Assembly: GCA_013204195.1 (NCBI GenBank)
Contig: JABMOJ010000325.1
Span: 1 to 11,882 of the forward strand
Source: SAR86 cluster bacterium
GTDB taxonomy: Bacteria; Pseudomonadota; Gammaproteobacteria; Pseudomonadales; Azotimanducaceae
DNA: 11,882 bases
Direction of reading: 5' to 3'
Shown: positions 7,487 through 11,882 of the stretch, piece by piece
Numbering within the stretch: position 1 is the stretch's first letter
How the letters are laid out: the number at the start of each line of letters is the position of its first letter
Position numbers and translations under genes: made by a program
The notes under the pieces: model-generated
Database searches by the model: none
The model's input: only the letters and a program-made list of their open reading frames with translations
Told to the model about the DNA's origin: nothing

Positions 7487-10063
7487 TTATGCGACGTTGA
7501 CGATATTCACCGCAGGTATCACCGCAGTATCAGCTGATTTCTGGAACGCTTCAATCTGATCGAAGTTCAGGTAGCGATAGATCTCGCTAGCCATCGTGTC
7601 GAGTTCTTGCATATGTTCCAGGTATTCGGCGACGGTGGGCAGGCGACCGAGTATCGCGGCGATCGCAGCCAATTCAGCTGACGCGAGATAAACATTAGCC
7701 CCATCACCTAACCGGTTCGGAAAGTTTCGGGTTGACGTCGACACACAGGTGGACTTGGGCGCGATGCGCGCCTGATTGCCCATGCACAGCGAACAACCTG
7801 GCATTTCCGTACGAGCGCCGGCGGCGGCGAAGATGTTGTAGATACCTTCCTCGCGAAGCTGATGCTCGTCCATCTTAGTGGGTGGTGAGATCCACAGACG
7901 GGTCGGGATGCCGCTGGTTTTATTTAACAGCTGAGCTGCCGCGCGGAAGTGACCGATGTTGGTCATGCAAGAACCGATAAAGACTTCGTCGATCTTGGTG
8001 CCGGTCACTTCGGATAACGGCTTCACATCATCCGGGTCATTCGGGCAGGCTAACAATGGCTCTTTGATATCATCTAGATTGATCTCGATAATTTCTTTGT
8101 ACTCTGCATCAGCATCCGGTTCCATCAATACAGGATTAGCGAGCCATTCTTGCATTGCAGTGATACGTCGACCGATGGTGCGGGCGTCGCCATAACCTTC
8201 GCTGATCATCCACTTCAACAGGGTTACGTTGGAGTTCATGTATTCGATGATCGGTGCCTTGCCCAAGCGAATCGTACAACCACCGGCAGAGCGTTCGGCA
8301 GACGCGTCGCTGATTTCGAAAGCTTGCTCAACTTTCAAGTCAGGCAGCCCTTCAATCTCGAGAATGCGACCTGAGAAAATATTCTTCTTCCCTTCTTTGG
8401 CGACCGTTAATAAACCGCTTTGAATTGCCGCGTAAGGAATCGCGTTCACCAGGTCGCGCAGAGTGATACCGGGTTGCATGGTGCCTTTAAAACGGACCAG
8501 TACAGACTCAGGCATATCCAGCGGCATCACACCGATGGCAGAAGCGAAGGCCACTAACCCTGAACCCGCGGGAAAGCTGATGCCCATGGGAAAGCGCGTA
8601 TGTGAGTCGCCGCCGGTACCCACTGTATCGGGTAACAACATACGATTCAGCCAAGAGTGGATGATACCGTCGCCAGGACGCAAAGCAACGCCGCCGCGAG
8701 TCTGGATAAAGTCTGGCAGGGTGTGCTGAGTGTCGATATCAACAGGTTTAGGATAAGCCGCTGTGTGGCAGAAAGACTGCATCACCAAGTCCGCAGAGAA
8801 GCCCAGGCAGGCGAGTTCTTTCAACTCGTCGCGAGTCATGGGGCCAGTGGTGTCCTGCGAGCCCACAGTAGTCATCTTCGGTTCGCAATAGGTGCCAGGC
8901 CGTACGCCAACCACACCACAAGCCTTGCCGACAATTTTTTGCGCCAGAGTAAAACCTTTGGTCGAGGCTTGCGCCGGTACTGGGCGTCTGAAGATCTCGT
9001 TCTGAGGCATGCCCAGGGTTTCTCGAGCTCGTTCGGTCAGGCCACGGCCAATGATCAAGGGGATACGACCGCCAGCTTGAACTTCGTCTAACAACACTTC
9101 GGTAGCGAGTTCGAATTCGGCAATCACTTCGCCAGTCTTATCGCTGGTGACCTTGCCTTCATAGGGATGGATCACGATCACATCACCGGTTTCCATCTTG
9201 CTGACGTCACATTCGATGGGCAGGGCGCCAGCATCTTCCATCGTGTTGAAGAAGATGGGGGCGATCTTACTGCCCAGCACAACGCCACCATCACGCTTGT
9301 TAGGGATGTTGGGGATATCGTCGCCCATATGCCAAAGCACTGAGTTGGTGGCTGATTTCCGTGATGACCCGGTACCGACCACGTCGCCTACATAGGCAAT
9401 CGGGTTGCCGGTTTGCTTCAGCTGCTCGATCGTCTGAATCGGGTTTTCCATGGTCTTTTGTAACATGGCAAGTGCATGCAGCGGGATATCTGGGCGGCTC
9501 CAGGCGTCGCCAGCTGGAGACAGGTCATCGGTGTTGGTTTCGCCATCAACCTTGAAGACGGTGACTTTGATTTGGTCGGCGACTTTCGGCTTGGCCATAA
9601 ACCACTCGGCATTCGCCCAGGACTCAACCACGCGCTTAGCATGAGCATTGGTCTTGGCTTTCTCCACAACATCATGGAAGGCATCAAACATCAGCAGGGT
9701 GCGTGATAGAGCTGCTGCTGCGGCGTCAGCGGTTTCAGCGTCGTCCAACAAGTCGATCAGCGGTTCAATATTGTAGCCGCCGAGCATGGTGCCCAGTAGT
9801 GTCGTGGCATCGACCTTACTGATCATTGGCGAGCTATCAACGCCCTTGGCGATGGCGGTGAGAAAGGCAGCCTTGACATAGGCGGCGTCGTCAACGCCGG
9901 CAGGCACTCGATTAGTGATCAGGTCGAGCAGAAACTCGCCTTCACCGGCGGGTGGCGCTTTTAAAAGTTCAACCAACTCGTTAACCTGTGCGGCAGTGAG
10001 TGGCTTCGGGTCGATACCCATTTCTAATCGTTCGGCGACGTGTTGTCGATAAGCTTCAAGCAC
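7487..10063 (-). CDS. acnB: Bifunctional aconitate hydratase 2 / 2-methylisocitrate dehydratase (AcnB)
   Basis: Cytosolic [4Fe-4S] enzyme of the TCA cycle that interconverts citrate and isocitrate through cis-aconitate. The family also dehydrates 2-methylisocitrate. The architecture is AcnB-type: an N-terminal HEAT-like domain (about residues 1-155), then the swivel domain (about 165-370, with [16 protein letters not shown]), then the catalytic domain. In the 863-aa frame counted from ATG 10078, the cluster ligands are Cys704 (GSCMTNIGH) and Cys762 and Cys765 ([10 protein letters not shown]). These match the E. coli AcnB spacing. I prefer the GTG at 10063 (858 aa): it gives [12 protein letters not shown], aligned with the usual AcnB N-terminus, and has GAGGA 8 nt upstream. 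The ATG at 10078 lacks a Shine-Dalgarno and adds only five residues. The gene is divergent from miaE and convergent with tpsA, with its own terminator. Confidence 0.97.
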   Translation of the reverse strand: MLEAYRQHVAERLEMGIDPKPLTAAQVNELVELLKAPPAGEGEFLLDLITNRVPAGVDDAAYVKAAFLTAIAKGVDSSPMISKVDATTLLGTMLGGYNIEPLIDLLDDAETADAAAAALSRTLLMFDAFHDVVEKAKTNAHAKRVVESWANAEWFMAKPKVADQIKVTVFKVDGETNTDDLSPAGDAWSRPDIPLHALAMLQKTMENPIQTIEQLKQTGNPIAYVGDVVGTGSSRKSATNSVLWHMGDDIPNIPNKRDGGVVLGSKIAPIFFNTMEDAGALPIECDVSKMETGDVIVIHPYEGKVTSDKTGEVIAEFELATEVLLDEVQAGGRIPLIIGRGLTERARETLGMPQNEIFRRPVPAQASTKGFTLAQKIVGKACGVVGVRPGTYCEPKMTTVGSQDTTGPMTRDELKELACLGFSADLVMQSFCHTAAYPKPVDIDTQHTLPDFIQTRGGVALRPGDGIIHSWLNRMLLPDTVGTGGDSHTRFPMGISFPAGSGLVAFASAIGVMPLDMPESVLVRFKGTMQPGITLRDLVNAIPYAAIQSGLLTVAKEGKKNIFSGRILEIEGLPDLKVEQAFEISDASAERSAGGCTIRLGKAPIIEYMNSNVTLLKWMISEGYGDARTIGRRITAMQEWLANPVLMEPDADAEYKEIIEINLDDIKEPLLACPNDPDDVKPLSEVTGTKIDEVFIGSCMTNIGHFRAAAQLLNKTSGIPTRLWISPPTKMDEHQLREEGIYNIFAAAGARTEMPGCSLCMGNQARIAPKSTCVSTSTRNFPNRLGDGANVYLASAELAAIAAILGRLPTVAEYLEHMQELDTMASEIYRYLNFDQIEAFQKSADTAVIPAVNIVNVA

Positions 10064-10071
10064 AGTGTTGA

Positions 10072-10076
10072 TCCTC
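10072..10076 (-). promoter_or_regulatory. Ribosome binding site deciding the acnB start
   Basis: On the minus strand GAGGA occupies 10076-10072, 8 nt before GTG 10063. The alternative ATG at 10078 overlaps this motif and has no purine-rich site of its own. This favours the GTG start. Confidence 0.55.
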
Positions 10077-10138
10077 ATTCATTCAAAAGTAGCAGTGGCG
10101 GCTCCGCAGGGGCGTAAACCGCTGAAAACAGGCGGCCC

Positions 10139-10167
10139 ATTCTATCCTAATAGGCCCTTAAAGTTAA
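10139..10167 (-). promoter_or_regulatory. acnB: Candidate sigma-70 promoter of acnB
   Basis: Read on the minus strand, a -35-like TTAACT (10167-10162, 4 of 6 consensus bases) is followed after 17 nt by a -10-like TAGAAT (10144-10139, 5 of 6). Transcription would start near 10132, giving a leader of about 70 nt before the GTG start. The site lies just ahead of the miaE coding region, so the two divergent genes may influence each other. Confidence 0.5.
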
Positions 10168-10201
10168 GATGTGTGGGCGAATGCCCCGACCAGGTTGCAG
10201 A

Positions 10202-10864
10202 ATGACGATAGACGACTTTTTATACTGTAAGACGCCCGCAAGCTGGGTCGCGGCGGTTAATGCCAATCTCGATATTCTCTTGATTGATCATGCCAACTGC
10301 GAGAAAAAAGCAGCCTCGACCGCCATGAACCTGATGTACCGTTATATCGACAAGCCCGAGATGCTGATGCGCCTGTCGAAATTAGCGCGCGAGGAATTGC
10401 GCCACTTCGAGCAAGTGGTGTCTTTACTTAATGCCCGCAATATTCCCTATGCCAATGTGCCGTCAGCCCGCTACGCGGGAGAGTTGCGCAAGGGCGTGAG
10501 AACCTATGAGCCTGCCCGTTTGATAGATATCTTGGTCGTCGGTGCCGTCGTCGAAGCCCGTAGCTGCGAACGCTTCAACGCCATGATTCCGGTACTGGAC
10601 GATGAGTTAGCGGCGTTCTACACCTCATTGCTCAAGTCAGAAGCTCGGCACTTCATGATTTATCTGGATTTTGCTAAGCGCTACTACCAGCAGTACGAGG
10701 CGCAAATGAAAGAGCCTCTTGAAGACCGCATCGCGTTTTTCTTGAGCGAAGATCAGCGTTTGATCGAGTCAGAGGATCACGAATTCCGCTTCCACAGCGG
10801 CCTGCCCGTGTTGGCAGGCGGTATTGATGTGATTCCAGAGACGAAAGTCGGTAAGCGTCGCTAA
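10202..10864 (+). CDS. miaE: tRNA-(ms2io6A)-hydroxylase (MiaE)
   Basis: Ferritin-like diiron monooxygenase that hydroxylates the isopentenyl side chain of ms2i6A at tRNA position 37, after MiaA and MiaB have acted. From ATG 10202 (220 aa) the expected ligands are present: Glu34 (NCEKKAAS), Glu65 and His68 (EELRHFE), Glu118 (VEARSCERF), Glu147 and His150 (SEARHFM). In-frame ATGs at 10169 and 10181 would add 11 or 7 Arg/Pro/Cys-rich residues not usual for the family. ATG 10202 gives MTIDDFLYCKTPASW, which matches remembered pseudomonad N-termini, and has AGG 10192-10194 upstream. The gene is divergent from acnB, and its stop lies 4 nt from the lpxH stop on the other strand. Its tRNA partners read codons starting with U; the tRNA-Pro in this window is not a substrate. 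Confidence 0.93.
   Translation: MTIDDFLYCKTPASWVAAVNANLDILLIDHANCEKKAASTAMNLMYRYIDKPEMLMRLSKLAREELRHFEQVVSLLNARNIPYANVPSARYAGELRKGVRTYEPARLIDILVVGAVVEARSCERFNAMIPVLDDELAAFYTSLLKSEARHFMIYLDFAKRYYQQYEAQMKEPLEDRIAFFLSEDQRLIESEDHEFRFHSGLPVLAGGIDVIPETKVGKRR
10800..10819. other. Perfect 7-bp hairpin in the 3' end of miaE
   Basis: GCCTGCC (10800-10806) pairs with GGCAGGC (10813-10819) around the hexaloop CGTGTT. It lies inside the miaE coding sequence, and on the minus strand 50-70 nt after the lpxH stop. Neither side has a T run, so it is not a standard intrinsic terminator. It could still stabilise the 3' end of an lpxH transcript that reads into miaE. The fold is seen in sequence; the function is unproven. 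Confidence 0.35.
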
Positions 10865-10868
10865 GATC

Positions 10869-11606
10869 TCAAAGGCTAAAAGACTCGAGCCGAACCCCCG
10901 TCGCATCTGCCTGTATAAACCAACCCAGCTGGTCCCAATCGCCGAGCACAATCCGCTCGGCAGACTCGCCCTCCACCAGTAAAGAGTGCCTGGCGGGGCG
11001 GTGGGTGTGGCCATGAATCAACCGTAGCACCCCAGCCTCGGCCATCACCCTGGCCACCTCCGATGCCGTAACATCCATAATGCCCATGTCGGTGCTCTGA
11101 GTATGCGCCTGGCTCTGCTGTCTGGCCTGTGCCGCGAAGGCCGCGCGATCGGCGAGGCTCTTCGACAGAAAATCGGCCTGAAATGCCGGGCTGCGCAATT
11201 GGCCGCGAACCTGCATATAGGCCGTATCTTCGGTACAAAGGCTGTCACCATGCATCAGCAGCGTTTTTGTACCGTGCAGATCAATCGTGGTGGGGTCATT
11301 TAAGAGTGTTGCGCCGGTCTGAGCACAAAATCGCTCGCCGAGCAGGAAATCTCTGTTGCCGTGCATGATAAACACCGGGCAGGACAGCGCCTTGAGTGCG
11401 AGGATAATGGTGTCCACCGACGGCTGACTATGATCATCGCCCAGCCAAACCTCGAAAAAGTCGCCGAGAATGTACAGCGCGCCGCATTCTTGGGCCTGAT
11501 TGCTGAGAAAGCTCAGCAACGCCCGGTGGATATCCGGCCGGCTGGGATCCAGGTGTAAATCTGAGATGAACAGCGTGGGTAGCGCAGTTGTCGTGTGACC
11601 GGGCAT
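10869..11606 (-). CDS. lpxH: UDP-2,3-diacylglucosamine diphosphatase (LpxH)
   Basis: Peripheral inner-membrane metallophosphoesterase that hydrolyses UDP-2,3-diacylglucosamine to lipid X plus UMP, the fourth step of lipid A synthesis. All dimanganese-centre motifs are intact in the 245-aa protein: Asp16 and His18 (SDLHLD), Asp49 (LGDFFEVW), Asn84 (HGNRDF), His119 (MHGD), and His198 with His200 (IHGHTHRP). Length is normal for LpxH (about 240). The ATG at 11606 is preceded on its strand by AAAGGA, with about 10 nt between it and the start. The gene is convergent with miaE, and no terminator lies between the stops. In many gammaproteobacteria lpxH follows ppiB; here its upstream side faces a tRNA gene instead. 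Confidence 0.97.
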   Translation of the reverse strand: MPGHTTTALPTLFISDLHLDPSRPDIHRALLSFLSNQAQECGALYILGDFFEVWLGDDHSQPSVDTIILALKALSCPVFIMHGNRDFLLGERFCAQTGATLLNDPTTIDLHGTKTLLMHGDSLCTEDTAYMQVRGQLRSPAFQADFLSKSLADRAAFAAQARQQSQAHTQSTDMGIMDVTASEVARVMAEAGVLRLIHGHTHRPARHSLLVEGESAERIVLGDWDQLGWFIQADATGVRLESFSL

Positions 11607-11687
11607 ATAAAAGCCGTCCTTTGGATGAGTTTTTTGGGGCGATGCGGCTATTATTCATAAATTAGCGTCGAGAATCCATTTTCGTGT

Positions 11688-11717
11688 TTGACGGGTGGCC
11701 ATATCCTTCAGTAGAAT
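11688..11717 (+). promoter_or_regulatory. Candidate sigma-70 promoter for the tRNA-Pro transcript
   Basis: TTGACG (11688-11693, 5 of 6 to the -35 consensus) is followed after 18 nt by TAGAAT (11712-11717, 5 of 6 to the -10 consensus). The next bases, GCCGCC, form a GC-rich discriminator typical of stringently controlled stable-RNA promoters. Predicted transcription starts near 11724, about 114 nt before the mature tRNA end. No coding start is present between, which supports assignment to the tRNA. Confidence 0.6.
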
Positions 11718-11754
11718 GCCGCCTCTCGTGTAAGAGTCTGTTCTTGAATAACTC

Positions 11755-11802
11755 GACAACGGGGAATTACCCAGTCAACGGACTAGCGTTCGGGTAGTTG
11801 TC
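11755..11802 (+). other. Foldable structure in the tRNA-Pro leader
   Basis: The right arm 11792-11802 (GGGTAGTTGTC) pairs with GACAAC (11755-11760) and TACCC (11768-11772); the left arm carries a 7-nt bulge. Inside lies a small hairpin, AGTC (11773-11776) with GACT (11781-11784). A further short hairpin follows, GGCC 11812-11815 with GGCC 11823-11826. These could guide 5' processing of the precursor tRNA. Chance pairing is possible. Confidence 0.35.
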
Positions 11803-11837
11803 AAATCGTTTGGCCTATTGAAGGCCGAGCACTATAT

Positions 11838-11882
11838 CGGGGTATAGCGCAGTCTGGTAGCGCGCCTGCTTTGGGAGCAGGA
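11838..11882 (+). tRNA. tRNA-Pro(UGG), 3' truncated by the window end
   Basis: From C11838 the layout is a 7-nt acceptor arm (CGGGGTA), TA, a GCGC D-stem with the AGTCTGGTA loop, then the anticodon stem CCTGC/GCAGG. The 7-nt anticodon loop is TTTGGGA, giving anticodon TGG, which reads proline codons CCN. The order and loop sequences match E. coli proM-type tRNA-Pro closely. The variable loop, T-arm, 3' acceptor strand and any encoded CCA lie beyond the window. Confidence 0.95.

Overview
The window reads as a chromosomal segment of a Gram-negative gammaproteobacterium. It carries lpxH (lipid A synthesis), the gammaproteobacterial-type aconitase acnB, the tRNA hydroxylase gene miaE, an outer-membrane two-partner secretion pair, and the start of a tRNA-Pro. 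The AcnB, MiaE and LpxH proteins look most like those of Pseudomonas-related marine lineages. This is a judgement from remembered family sequences, not a search.

Left part (1-7271, all + strand): a tightly packed three-gene cassette. First comes the C-terminal part of a TPR/CHAT-domain cysteine peptidase-like protein, cut by the window edge. It overlaps by 4 nt (ATGA) a TpsB-type outer-membrane transporter of the ShlB/FhaC/HecB family. That gene overlaps by 17 nt a 1389-residue TpsA exoprotein. TpsA has a filamentous-haemagglutinin-type secretion domain, about 36 solenoid turns of 26-32 residues and a short Cys-containing C-terminal signature. The overlaps suggest one translationally coupled unit: transporter, exported fibre and a caspase-fold protein. 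The TpsA solenoid contains three consecutive, indel-free 166-residue (498-bp) super-repeats, each made of six turns.

Middle (7272-7486): a short convergent intergenic region with a clear intrinsic terminator for the leftward acnB transcript. No convincing terminator for the rightward tps cassette was seen.

Right part (7487-11882): housekeeping genes. acnB (- strand) and miaE (+ strand) diverge from a roughly 120-bp spacer that holds a good acnB promoter candidate. miaE and lpxH (- strand) converge with only 4 nt between their stop codons. lpxH is followed by a 231-bp region holding a strong tRNA-type promoter and a foldable leader, then tRNA-Pro(UGG), which runs off the end. No gene-free stretch exceeds 300 bases.

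The most interesting element is the coupled CHAT-TpsB-TpsA cassette. Each family is known, but the job of a caspase-like protein translated together with an adhesin secretion pair is, to my knowledge, not established. No mobile element, CRISPR array or contact-dependent inhibition toxin was seen.
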